The notes below the pieces were generated by a model, which saw only the letters and a list, made by a program, of their open reading frames with translations, did no database searches and was not told the DNA's origin. DNA of 42,865 nt from Chitinophaga pinensis (GTDB lineage: Bacteria > Bacteroidota > Bacteroidia > Chitinophagales > Chitinophagaceae). The position numbers were made by a program, and so were the translations under genes. Shown here in pieces: positions 17,595 to 25,946 of the stretch (positions are counted from its first letter, which is position 1; every line of letters starts with the position of its first letter). Location: contig CAMBEI010000017.1 in NCBI GenBank assembly GCA_945865645.1, positions 1-42,865 of the forward strand, written 5' to 3'.

Positions 17595-18605
17595 ATGCAA
17601 AAAATATTTTTAAAAATTAATATAGGATTATTCACTTGTTTTTTATCAGTAGTAAGTACAGCACAAACGGTTAAACTATTTAATTCGGGTAGTAAAGCTT
17701 CTTTACGGGGCTTAAGTGTTGTAACAGACAATATTATTTGGGTAAGTGGCAGTGATGGTACTGTAGGACGTTCGTTAGATGGTGGTAATAGTTGGAACTG
17801 GACAATTGTAAAAGGTTTTGAGAAAACAGATTTTAGGGATATAGAAGCTTTTGATAAAAATACAGCTATTATAATGGGTATTGCTGATCCTGCTTATATT
17901 TTAAAAACTATTGACGGGGGAGTAAATTGGCGTATTGTGTTCACCGACACAACAAAGGGTATGTTTTTAGATGCTATGGAATTTTGGAATGATAAAACTG
18001 GCATTGTAATAGGTGATCCCATAGGTGATAAAATATTTGTAGCCAAAACATTTGATACTGGAGAAACTTGGCATAGAATATCAACAACAAAAAATATTGT
18101 CGTAGATATTGGGGAGGCTTTTTTTGCAAGTAGTGGAACAAATGTACGTAAGCTAAATAAACAGGAAGTAGTTTTTGTAAGTGGCGGTTTGCGTTCGCAT
18201 TTATTCATTGGGAGCACAAAAATTGGGTTACCTATTTTACAAGGAACAGAAAGTACGGGAGCAAATTCTATAGCTATTAAAAATAAACGTTGTTTTATTA
18301 TTGTTGGTGGAGATTTTAATAAAAAGGATGACACAACAAAGAATTGTACAATTACTACAGATGGAGGGAAAACCTTTATCTCTCCAACTATCACACCACA
18401 TGGCTATCGTAGTTGCGTTGAGTATTTTGGTAAAAGAACATGGATAAGTTGCGGACTTAATGGGGTTGATTACAGTAATGATGAAGGCAAAATTTGGAGA
18501 TGGATAAGCAAACTTAGTTTTCATTCGGTGCGTAAAGCAAAGAAAGGAAGTGTCGTTTATTTTTCAGGTAACGGAGGTAAGATAGGGAAATTAATTATAG
18601 AATAG
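17595..18605 (+). CDS. Secreted YCF48/Hcf136-like beta-propeller protein
   Basis: A 336-residue protein with a Sec signal peptide (hydrophobic residues 8-22, then STAQ). The body contains repeated blades with the Asp-box-like motif SxDGGxxW: SLDGGNSW (60-67), TIDGGVNW, TFDTGETW and TTDGGKTF, plus late SNDEGKIW. This fits the YCF48-related / sialidase-like propeller family common in Bacteroidota, often annotated vaguely as oxidoreductase. The function is unknown; envelope or extracellular location is inferred. It is a single gene, divergent from hutH, followed 33 bases on by the end of the uxaC remnant. Confidence 0.85.
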   Translation: MQKIFLKINIGLFTCFLSVVSTAQTVKLFNSGSKASLRGLSVVTDNIIWVSGSDGTVGRSLDGGNSWNWTIVKGFEKTDFRDIEAFDKNTAIIMGIADPAYILKTIDGGVNWRIVFTDTTKGMFLDAMEFWNDKTGIVIGDPIGDKIFVAKTFDTGETWHRISTTKNIVVDIGEAFFASSGTNVRKLNKQEVVFVSGGLRSHLFIGSTKIGLPILQGTESTGANSIAIKNKRCFIIVGGDFNKKDDTTKNCTITTDGGKTFISPTITPHGYRSCVEYFGKRTWISCGLNGVDYSNDEGKIWRWISKLSFHSVRKAKKGSVVYFSGNGGKIGKLIIE

Positions 18606-18638
18606 TCTTTTTTATTAAATAAAATTTATAATTGCGAT

Positions 18639-19121
18639 TTAAAAGTTAAAATATTTTTTTGAATTATGATAACAAATATCTTGAATCATATCTCCTATTA
18701 ATTTTTTTTCATTGGGTAAAGTACCATTCTCCATTTCCTCTCCAAAAAGGTTACATAATATACGTCTAAAATATTCATGACGAGGGAAGCTCATAAAGCT
18801 TCTACTATCAGTAATCATTCCAATAAATTTGCTTAATAGGCCCATATTTGATAATGTATTAATCTGTTTTATTATACCATCTTTTTGATCTAAAAACCAC
18901 CAGGAAGAACCGAACTGTATTTTTCCAGCAACTGACCCATCATTGAAATTACCCATCATTGTTGCCATTAATTCATTATCGGCTGGATTTAAATTGTAGA
19001 GAATAGTTTTTCCGAGTTGATTTGTTTCATCTAGATTACTTAAAAATTTTGCTAGGAATTTTCCTTGTGAAAAATCGCCTATTGAATCCCAACCAGTATC
19101 AGTACCAATTATTTCAAGCCA
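18639..19121 (-). pseudogene. uxaC: Glucuronate isomerase UxaC, 3' remnant
   Basis: About 160 C-terminal residues of UxaC, the aldose-ketose isomerase for glucuronate/galacturonate. Clear family blocks run in one open frame: GTDTGWDSIGDF, LYNLNPADNELMATM, GNFNDGSVAGKIQFGSSWWF, LSNMGLLSKFIGM, TDSRSFMSFPRHEYFRRIL. Similarity starts abruptly at Trp (19119..19121). The upstream codons to the nominal ATG 19223 are antisense of a LacI-type gene, not UxaC. About 310 N-terminal residues, including the metal-binding start of the barrel, are missing, so the product cannot be active. The open frame without stops suggests a fairly recent loss. Confidence 0.85.
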
Positions 19122-19633
19122 CTGAACATTTAATAGAACAAGGCTATAAGAGAATTGCCATTTTAGCTGGACCAAAAAATTTGGAAATAAGTAATAGGAG
19201 GATGGATGGATACCTAAACGCATTAAGAAAACATAATATTAAAATTGATGAAAGTCTAATTTTTCATTGCGACTTTAATCAAGATTATGCATTTTTTGCA
19301 ACTCAAGAATTACTAAGCATGAAAAAAAAACCTGATGCAATTTTTACAATTAGTGATCGCTTGGCCATTGGAGCAATGTTGGCAATTAAAAAAAAAGGAC
19401 TAAATATGCCGCATGATATTGGACTAGTAGGCTTTAATGATGAGCCAATTTTAAACCTTGTTTCTCCGTCTATTTCTAGTGTAGAAATGCCTTCATTTGA
19501 GTTAGGCAAAGTAACTGCAAAGCTATTCATTGAAGTCTTACATAATATAGACGATGATATGAGCAGTATTGAAAAAGTACTTAAAACTAAATTATTCGTT
19601 AGAGAATCTTCCTTAAGAACTATACCGAAATAA
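19112..19633 (+). pseudogene. LacI-family transcriptional regulator, 3' remnant
   Basis: About 173 C-terminal residues of a LacI/GalR-type repressor: QATEHLIEQGYKRIAILAGP, then ISNRRMDGYLNALRKHNI, PDAIFTISDRLAIGAMLAIK and DIGLVGFNDEPI. This is the second half of the periplasmic-binding-like ligand domain. The helix-turn-helix and the first half of the core (about 165 residues) are absent. The open frame can be traced back to 19022, but those codons are antisense to the uxaC remnant. It was probably the regulator of the adjacent hexuronate genes, inferred from the divergent arrangement. Confidence 0.85.
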
Positions 19634-19740
19634 ACGCTATTAATAATTTAAAGCATTAAAATTATATTAATACGCAATGTGCGCATATATAGTCAAAAAA
19701 AATCAACCTTAATCTTAAAATTATTTGAGCAAAATTCTGC

Positions 19741-22700
19741 TTAATTCAAACTCCTAAAATCAACGGGAACTAATTTACTAACCCCGGGCTCCTGCATAGT
19801 AACCCCGTAAATTACATCTACAGCACTCATGGTCATTTTGTTATGAGTAACAATGATAAACTGACTATTCTCGCTAAACTTTTTTATCATCTGGGTAAAT
19901 TTACCCACGTTAGCATCATCTAATGGTGCATCTACCTCATCTAATATACAGAATGGAGCAGGTTTAATTAAATAGATAGCAAATAATAAAGCGGTAGCAG
20001 TTAATGTTTTTTCTCCACCACTTAACTGACCTATTGAAGATGGACGTTTTCCCTTTGGTTTAGCAACAATATCAATAGCTGTATCTGCTAAATTTTCAGG
20101 GTCAACCATAATCATATCTGCTGTATCATCTTCGGTAAATAAAGCTTGAAAGACTTTTTGAAAATTTTCTCTTACTTTATTAAATGTATCTAGAAACTGT
20201 TGATTGGCTGTAGCTTCTACTTCCTTTATAGTTAGCATTAAACTTTCTCTCGCAGTTACTAAATCATTTTTTTGTTCTAGTATGAAGTCGTAACGCTTTT
20301 TCATTTCCGTATACGCTTCAATTGCAGTGGGATTAATCTCTCCAATATTTTCTAGTCGCTTACGCTGTCTTTCATTTTTTTCTCTTAGCTCTTCTAATGG
20401 AGTATCTGTTGTTCTAGGCTCAATAATGATTACGTCTAAATCTACTTTAAATTCCACATTTAACCTCTCTTTCATTCCCGCAAGCTGCAGTTTCAAATCG
20501 GTAAGATTATCTTTTATTTCATTAAGTAAGGTGTCTATACCCTCCTTAGACTTATGTTTGCTTTTAATTTCAGTTTCTTTTTCAGATAATGCATTACGTA
20601 AATTATAATACAACTGATCTGCCTGATTTAATGCGTTTTCATCCGTTTCTTTAAGATGAAGCATTGTAATTACAATGGCTTCCAATTCCTTTAGCTGTTC
20701 TGCTGTTATTGTAATATTAGCAGATGCTTCATTTAATTGAGAATCACTATTCTCTATTTGAACTTTAAGATCATTAAGCTGATTGGTTTTAAATTCAAAC
20801 TCCTGTTTTAAAGAATTTATCTTGCTTTGTTGTTTAATAAACTGAAGATTACTGTCGTTAAAAGTTGCTGTTGCCAGGTTATAATCTACTTCTGCAGTAG
20901 TATAATCCTGTTCAATCAACTGCATTTTCTCTATAAGTTCTTTAATTTGTATGTTAAACTCATTTAAAATTTCTCTTGTACTCGAAATATCAGTATGATT
21001 TTTTTCAAGCTGCTTCTGTAATTCTATAATCCTTGCAGTACTTATTTCTTCCAAATGATTTAAATTCTCAATTTTATTTTGCAAAGAGAACACATGGTTG
21101 GTTAAATTATTTATATTCTGCTGAATTAACTTGATTGCATTTTCTTTTAATTGCTCATTAAAAGTAATTACTTCGTTGTGATGTGTTTGGATAGTTAATT
21201 TTAATTTGCCTACAACCTCTTCTTGTGTAATAATTTCTTCAATTAATTTTTCTAGATTTTTAGCACGTCCTATTTTCTTTCCTTCAAATAAACCAACGCT
21301 TCCTCCGGTTAGTGAATATTTTCCTTTAACGTACTTTCCTGTTTTTTCAAGCACTACTGCCCCATTACTGTTTTTTAATGCGTCTTCGTTTTCTGCAATA
21401 AAAACATTGCCTAACAAATGTTTAGCGAGATTGGCATATTTACTGTCTATTTCCACAACACTTAATGCAGGAATGGTTCCTACTGGCTGATGTTGCATTT
21501 CAAAATTTGTTAACTTATCCTGTAAAAAGAAATTAGCCTTTCCTTTTTTATTATCATCCAACAAATGAATAGCTTGTAAACCCTCTTCAAAATTGTTAAC
21601 TACATAATAATTAAGATAAGGCTCTAACACATTTTCTACAGCAGCTCTAAATTCTTCTTTAACATAAATAATATCACTTAAAAGCGGAGCTGTATAATTC
21701 CAGTTAGGATTATTGTGTAAAAATTTTACACTCTCTGGATACCCTTCCATCGAGTCTATTAAACTCTTAAGTAAATCATGTTCGTTCTTTTTGCTATCTA
21801 GCGTACGACTTTCTAGTGCAAGATCATTTCGCAAGCTTTCCATTTTATTTTGCGTTTGCAAAATTTGTTCTTTGGTAAATTCGTGATGGTCTTGTAATTG
21901 CTGCAGGTCTGTTTTATTTTGCTCCAGTTCTGTTTGCTTTTGTATCTTTTCAGGCTCCAATTGCTGCAGCTGATTTTGACGTTGCGCCTTTTCCTCTTCT
22001 ATTTGTGTAATAGCCCGATGTAAATTTTGAATTGAAGTATCAGCAACTGCTACTTTTTTCTCCGCTTCAAACTGCTCCCTCTGTATGGATTGATTCTGTT
22101 TGCGTAACTCATCAATATGGCTACGTTTATCATCAAAAATTTTACGCTTTTCTTCTACTTCATTTTTAAGACCAGCTAATTTGGTTTCAAACTGCGTTAA
22201 TTGAGTTTCATCTTCACCAATCTGGTTTCCAGTAAACTGAATACTTTCATCCAATCCTTTTAATTGACCAGCAGCTTTTTGTAAAAAATCATTTAGTCCT
22301 GTTTCTTTTTCTTTTAAATATTGAAGTCGTTGACTACTCAAACTCTTTTCACTTTCTTTACTACGCAAAGCATCCAGCATATCATTAAATGCATGCTGCA
22401 TGGTTTGCAAGGCCTTCTCTTTTTGAATCAGATCTAACTTTTCTTTCTCCAGTATAGCTTCTTCTTTGGCAATAATTATTTCTAGCTCAATGCGCTTATC
22501 TACTTCAGCTTTCTGCTTTTCATTTAAATCCTGATAGGTTATATTAAAGCCCTCCAAAGCAGCTTTAGCTAATTCAATACTAACCTCTTTGTATTCTGTT
22601 TTAATTTCAAAATATTTCTCCGCTTTTTTTGCTTGGCTTTCAAGATTTTTAAGTTGGTTATATATTTCAAACAAAAGGTCTTCAATACGAGCCAGATCCT

Positions 22701-23256
22701 GCTCAGTTGCATCTAGCTTGAGCTTAGCTTCTTTTTTACGAGTTTTATAAATGCTGATACCCGCTGCCTGTTCTAACATTTTACGGCGACTAAAATCCTT
22801 ATCCTTTATGATATCATCTACCATGCCCAACTCAATAATAGCATAGCTGTCATTGCTAATTCCGGTATCCATGAACAAATTATGTATATCCTTTAAACGG
22901 CATGCTACATCATTGAGGCGATACTCACTCTCCCCACTTTTATAATATTTACGAGTTACAGTTACTGTACTAAACTCGGTTGGAAGTAAATTTTTTGTAT
23001 TATCAAAAGTTAAACTAACCTCGGCAACTCCACTAGCGCTGCGTGTTTTACTACCATTAAAAACTAAACTCTCAAGGTTTTCACTACGTAAATTGCTTAT
23101 TTTATGTTCACCTATTACCCAACGAATACTATCTACTATATTGCTTTTACCACATCCATTTGGCCCTATTACTCCGGTAATACCTTCGTCAAAATTAAGT
23201 ATTGTTTTATCGGCAAAACTCTTAAATCCTTTAATTTGTAGACTCTTTAAACGCAC
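19741..23256 (-). CDS. smc: Chromosome segregation ATPase SMC
   Basis: A 1171-residue SMC protein, which as a dimer loops and condenses the chromosome. Walker A GPNGCGKSN lies at residues 31-39, followed by coiled coil, a hinge around the middle (MEGYPESVKFL onward, with GKYSLTGGSVG), a second coiled coil, then the ABC signature LSGGEKTLTATALL and Walker B FCILDEVDAPLDD. I start at GTG 23256, giving the family-typical (M)RLKSLQIKGFKSFADKT. The frame extends to a TTG at 23286, but that lies in a -7 promoter element. scpA and scpB are not in the window. Confidence 0.96.
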   Translation of the reverse strand: MRLKSLQIKGFKSFADKTILNFDEGITGVIGPNGCGKSNIVDSIRWVIGEHKISNLRSENLESLVFNGSKTRSASGVAEVSLTFDNTKNLLPTEFSTVTVTRKYYKSGESEYRLNDVACRLKDIHNLFMDTGISNDSYAIIELGMVDDIIKDKDFSRRKMLEQAAGISIYKTRKKEAKLKLDATEQDLARIEDLLFEIYNQLKNLESQAKKAEKYFEIKTEYKEVSIELAKAALEGFNITYQDLNEKQKAEVDKRIELEIIIAKEEAILEKEKLDLIQKEKALQTMQHAFNDMLDALRSKESEKSLSSQRLQYLKEKETGLNDFLQKAAGQLKGLDESIQFTGNQIGEDETQLTQFETKLAGLKNEVEEKRKIFDDKRSHIDELRKQNQSIQREQFEAEKKVAVADTSIQNLHRAITQIEEEKAQRQNQLQQLEPEKIQKQTELEQNKTDLQQLQDHHEFTKEQILQTQNKMESLRNDLALESRTLDSKKNEHDLLKSLIDSMEGYPESVKFLHNNPNWNYTAPLLSDIIYVKEEFRAAVENVLEPYLNYYVVNNFEEGLQAIHLLDDNKKGKANFFLQDKLTNFEMQHQPVGTIPALSVVEIDSKYANLAKHLLGNVFIAENEDALKNSNGAVVLEKTGKYVKGKYSLTGGSVGLFEGKKIGRAKNLEKLIEEIITQEEVVGKLKLTIQTHHNEVITFNEQLKENAIKLIQQNINNLTNHVFSLQNKIENLNHLEEISTARIIELQKQLEKNHTDISSTREILNEFNIQIKELIEKMQLIEQDYTTAEVDYNLATATFNDSNLQFIKQQSKINSLKQEFEFKTNQLNDLKVQIENSDSQLNEASANITITAEQLKELEAIVITMLHLKETDENALNQADQLYYNLRNALSEKETEIKSKHKSKEGIDTLLNEIKDNLTDLKLQLAGMKERLNVEFKVDLDVIIIEPRTTDTPLEELREKNERQRKRLENIGEINPTAIEAYTEMKKRYDFILEQKNDLVTARESLMLTIKEVEATANQQFLDTFNKVRENFQKVFQALFTEDDTADMIMVDPENLADTAIDIVAKPKGKRPSSIGQLSGGEKTLTATALLFAIYLIKPAPFCILDEVDAPLDDANVGKFTQMIKKFSENSQFIIVTHNKMTMSAVDVIYGVTMQEPGVSKLVPVDFRSLN

Positions 23257-23283
23257 AGCTTTATCTTTATTTAAGTATGTGGG

Positions 23284-23291
23284 CAAATATA
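23284..23291 (-). promoter_or_regulatory. Putative -7 element TATATTTG before smc
   Basis: Exact TAnnTTTG match on the minus strand, 27 bases before GTG 23256. It overlaps the alternative TTG start, which argues for the GTG. Confidence 0.5.
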
Positions 23292-23549
23292 ATGGAATAC
23301 AGCAATAGAAAGTATTGATTTTTTACAGCTATTTTACCTAGTTATACACAGTTAAGGTTATAGCATATATTTCGTTATATATTATATTATATAATTACTA
23401 CGTATAAAACTGATTATTTCTAAGCGTAAATCCCCTATTTTATGGGGGTAATTACTTATTTGAAAATATATTTATATTAAAAGCTAATAATATTTTCTGT
23501 TAAACTCTACTTGATAATCTAAAATACTACTTTTATTGAAAGTTATCAG

Positions 23550-23557
23550 TAAATTTG
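23550..23557 (+). promoter_or_regulatory. Putative -7 element TAAATTTG before the DUF4412-like gene
   Basis: Exact TAnnTTTG match ending 18 bases before ATG 23576. The in-frame TTG at 23555 lies inside it and is rejected as a start. Confidence 0.55.
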
Positions 23558-23575
23558 ATCCTAAATTATTTATTT

Positions 23576-24427
23576 ATGAAGCAATTATTCATTACTTTTT
23601 TATTAGCATTTTCCTTTACTGTTTATGCCCAGCCCAAAGTTTTAACTCAAGCTACCATTACTACAAAAACTACAGTTGAAGCACCTGAAGGGGATGAACT
23701 TGTACAAACAGTAACTTCTGCCGAACATGGCGAAGTTAGAATGATGCGGAGTAGTGGAGATGGCGTTACCAAATCAACTACTTGGTTAAAAAATAATCTA
23801 ATTAAAACATTCTCTAACAATGAAATGGGCGAAACAACAGTAATTAGAGACAATGAAAAAAAAATAACCACCACTATTATTGAAATGATGGGACGTAAAT
23901 CTGGATTCTATGTAACGGATAAAGACCAAGAAGAAATGCGTAAAAGTATGGATAGTATGATGAAAGGCCGCGGACAAAATATGTCTATTGGAGGTTCAAT
24001 TCCACCTTCTATTTTTGACATTGTATATATTAATGAAAATAAAATAATATCAGGATTCACTTGTAAAAAAGCATATGTAATCGGCACCAATTCAAAAATC
24101 AAATCTGATACCACTACAGTTTGGTATTGTCCTGATTTTAAATTGAAAAATTTACCCAGTACAGGTGGTGCTTTGGGAGGATTTGGGGGATTTAATGTGA
24201 CAGCCAGCAAAGATGGCTTGGAAGATTTAGCTGGTTTTCCTATGCAGTATGAAAAGAATATGAGCCGCGGCAGAAAAATGACCGTACAGGTAAGTAAAAT
24301 TACAATTGATAAAGAAATTGCAGACAAGGAGTTTGAGGTATCAAAAGATATTGAAATTAAACCCATGAAAGATATGCAAGGTGGCGGTATTAGAGGCGAA
24401 GGTGTTCAGATTAGGATAGCTCACTAA
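23576..24427 (+). CDS. Secreted DUF4412/GLPGLI-like protein
   Basis: A 283-residue exported protein. The signal peptide is residues 1-18 (MKQLFITFLLAFSFTVYA, then QPK). The mature part is beta-rich with the pattern GEVRMMRSSGDG, TTVIRDNEKK, SGFTCKKAYVIG, TTVWYCPDF and DLAGFPMQYE. This layout (dye-like threonine repeats, C-K-K pair, xVWYxPD, then a G[LF]P block) resembles DUF4412 and GLPGLI-type envelope proteins of Bacteroidota, whose function is unknown. A methionine- and glycine-rich segment (MDSMMKGRGQNMSIGG) and a GGG-rich tail stand out. The family call is by pattern memory. It is monocistronic, with a clear terminator. Confidence 0.65.
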   Translation: MKQLFITFLLAFSFTVYAQPKVLTQATITTKTTVEAPEGDELVQTVTSAEHGEVRMMRSSGDGVTKSTTWLKNNLIKTFSNNEMGETTVIRDNEKKITTTIIEMMGRKSGFYVTDKDQEEMRKSMDSMMKGRGQNMSIGGSIPPSIFDIVYINENKIISGFTCKKAYVIGTNSKIKSDTTTVWYCPDFKLKNLPSTGGALGGFGGFNVTASKDGLEDLAGFPMQYEKNMSRGRKMTVQVSKITIDKEIADKEFEVSKDIEIKPMKDMQGGGIRGEGVQIRIAH

Positions 24428-24450
24428 TAAGGAAGTGCCAATAAATAACA

Positions 24451-24486
24451 ATCCCGACTATCATAGGTAACCGGGATATTTTTTTT
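24451..24486 (+). terminator. Rho-independent terminator after the DUF4412-like gene
   Basis: Stem ATCCCG (24451..24456) / CGGGAT (24472..24477), with a small inner CTA/TAG pairing in the loop, is followed by eight consecutive T (24479..24486). It lies 24 bases after the stop. Confidence 0.8.
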
Positions 24487-24517
24487 GTAATTGAAATTAT
24501 ATTTTGAATATTAAATT

Positions 24518-25789
24518 TTATAGCTTTTCAACTTCAATTTTTTTCTTTTCAGCTTCGGCAACTTTAACTGAATTGCCATTCAATTTATACGCATTACTTA
24601 ATATTTCTAAAGCTAGTTTGTAATTGGTTTTATCTGCAAATTTAAATTCTTTTAATAAAGCCAAAAGCCTAACTGATTCCTCGGCAAATGGAATAGCTTC
24701 ATTCATAGTTGATTTTACAGAAGTCAGCAAATCATTCTTTAATTTAATTTCTATGGGTTTAACTCCTTTTATTTTAGCTGCCTGCTCCTGTAATTCAAAA
24801 GTTTTACTATAATAAATATTAGCTAATTGCAAATTAGCCTCAATAGTAGAATTTATTGAAACTGCTTTTTTAAATAAGTCTTCTATTTTTTTTCTGTACC
24901 CCACAATATCTTTCCCATTAGAATCTGAACTAGCAAGAAATTTATCAATTTCTAAAGCATAATTATAAACTAATGGATAATTATTAGGAAAATTTTTAAT
25001 TAATTCCTCGTATTTATTAAGCAAGAATTCGTTTTCAAGATTAGCAAGGGCGAATTCAATTTCCTGAGCTTCCCAATATGGAATGTCAATAGGGTAATGC
25101 TTTTTAGCAACTGCTAAGTACTTATAAAATAATTCTACATTTTTTTCTTTTTTATACTTCGTAATTAAATAATCGTAAGCACCAGCATATTTTTCTTCAC
25201 CTAAATTAGCATCAGCAATTTTTTTATAAAAAATTAATACGTCTTCTTTTTTCTTAAGTTCATTTGCAAGGACGGCCAAGTTCCATACAATATCTGTATC
25301 ATGAGATGAAAATTTTAGTTCGTTTGGTCCGATTATATTTTTTTCAAAAATATAATCGTGTATTTCCAATGTACTTATAAAAAAATCATATGATTCAGCA
25401 AAATTCTTATCATTATATGATCTTACACCTAAATCGTAAATTCCATAATATATGTTGAATACAGTAGAGTTTTTCTCCTCCCCCGTTAGTGTTAATTTTG
25501 AATCTAGTAAGACATATTTTTTAATGGCATCAAATGCTACTTGAAATAATATTTTACTGTCAGAAACTGTTTTGGTTGTTAACTTAGCCAAAGAGTTATA
25601 AACAAAAGCTTTATAGTACCAACCTTCGGCTTTAATTGCGTTTTTTTCAACACTTAAGTACTTATCAATTTCAGTCTTCGCTTTTTCAAATTGATTTAAG
25701 AAGACTTGTTTTTTAATATTTTCTAAGTCCTGACCATTACTGTAAAATGCGCCTAACAATAAGATTATAATAAATATCAATTTATTCAT
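24518..25789 (-). CDS. Secreted TPR-like repeat protein of unknown function
   Basis: A 423-residue protein with a Sec signal peptide (MNKLIFIIILLLGAFYSNG, then QDLEN). The rest is almost entirely amphipathic helices in tetratricopeptide style: FEKAKTEIDKYLSVE, AEGWYYKAFVYNSLAKL, NFAESYDFFISTLEIH, VWNLAVLANELKKKEDVLIF, EANLQLANIYYSKTFELQEQ. It is lysine-rich, with a charged tail. No enzyme motif is visible; such proteins usually act as protein-interaction scaffolds in the periplasm or outer membrane. It is monocistronic and divergent from dnaG. Confidence 0.75.
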   Translation of the reverse strand: MNKLIFIIILLLGAFYSNGQDLENIKKQVFLNQFEKAKTEIDKYLSVEKNAIKAEGWYYKAFVYNSLAKLTTKTVSDSKILFQVAFDAIKKYVLLDSKLTLTGEEKNSTVFNIYYGIYDLGVRSYNDKNFAESYDFFISTLEIHDYIFEKNIIGPNELKFSSHDTDIVWNLAVLANELKKKEDVLIFYKKIADANLGEEKYAGAYDYLITKYKKEKNVELFYKYLAVAKKHYPIDIPYWEAQEIEFALANLENEFLLNKYEELIKNFPNNYPLVYNYALEIDKFLASSDSNGKDIVGYRKKIEDLFKKAVSINSTIEANLQLANIYYSKTFELQEQAAKIKGVKPIEIKLKNDLLTSVKSTMNEAIPFAEESVRLLALLKEFKFADKTNYKLALEILSNAYKLNGNSVKVAEAEKKKIEVEKL

Positions 25790-25946
25790 GTTATAAATTT
25801 AGATATTAAAGGTATTAATTCTAGAGTTTAAATTTAGTGAAATATTTCAAAAAAATTCTTTTCTTAATATAATACAATTATTTTATAGCGTTTTATCTTT
25901 AAATTGTATAAAAACTAATGTAAATTGCATGTTAATTAATTAATTT

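Larger units (their letters stand above)
23257..23575. other. Divergent intergenic region between smc and a secreted-protein gene
   Basis: 319 bases holding two outward-facing -7 elements (23284..23291 minus, 23550..23557 plus). Between them lies very AT-rich sequence and a weak CCCC/GGGG hairpin near 23430-23449. No gene is seen. Confidence 0.6.

Noticed and set aside
17894..18394. 166-codon minus-strand frame inside the YCF48-type gene
   Set aside because: Shadow of a gene with a clear signal peptide and repeat motifs on the other strand.
19022..19111. N-terminal part of the plus-strand frame leading into the LacI remnant
   Set aside because: These codons are the reverse strand of conserved UxaC sequence, so they are not a real N-terminus.
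19122..19223. N-terminal part of the minus-strand frame leading into the UxaC remnant
   Set aside because: These codons are the reverse strand of the LacI-type domain and do not resemble UxaC.
23430..23449. CCCC/GGGG hairpin between smc and the DUF4412-like gene
   Set aside because: Only about six pairs including a wobble, no T-run, and located between divergent promoters. Too weak to call.
23908..24366. 152-codon minus-strand frame inside the DUF4412-like gene
   Set aside because: Antisense of a secreted protein gene with its own promoter and terminator.
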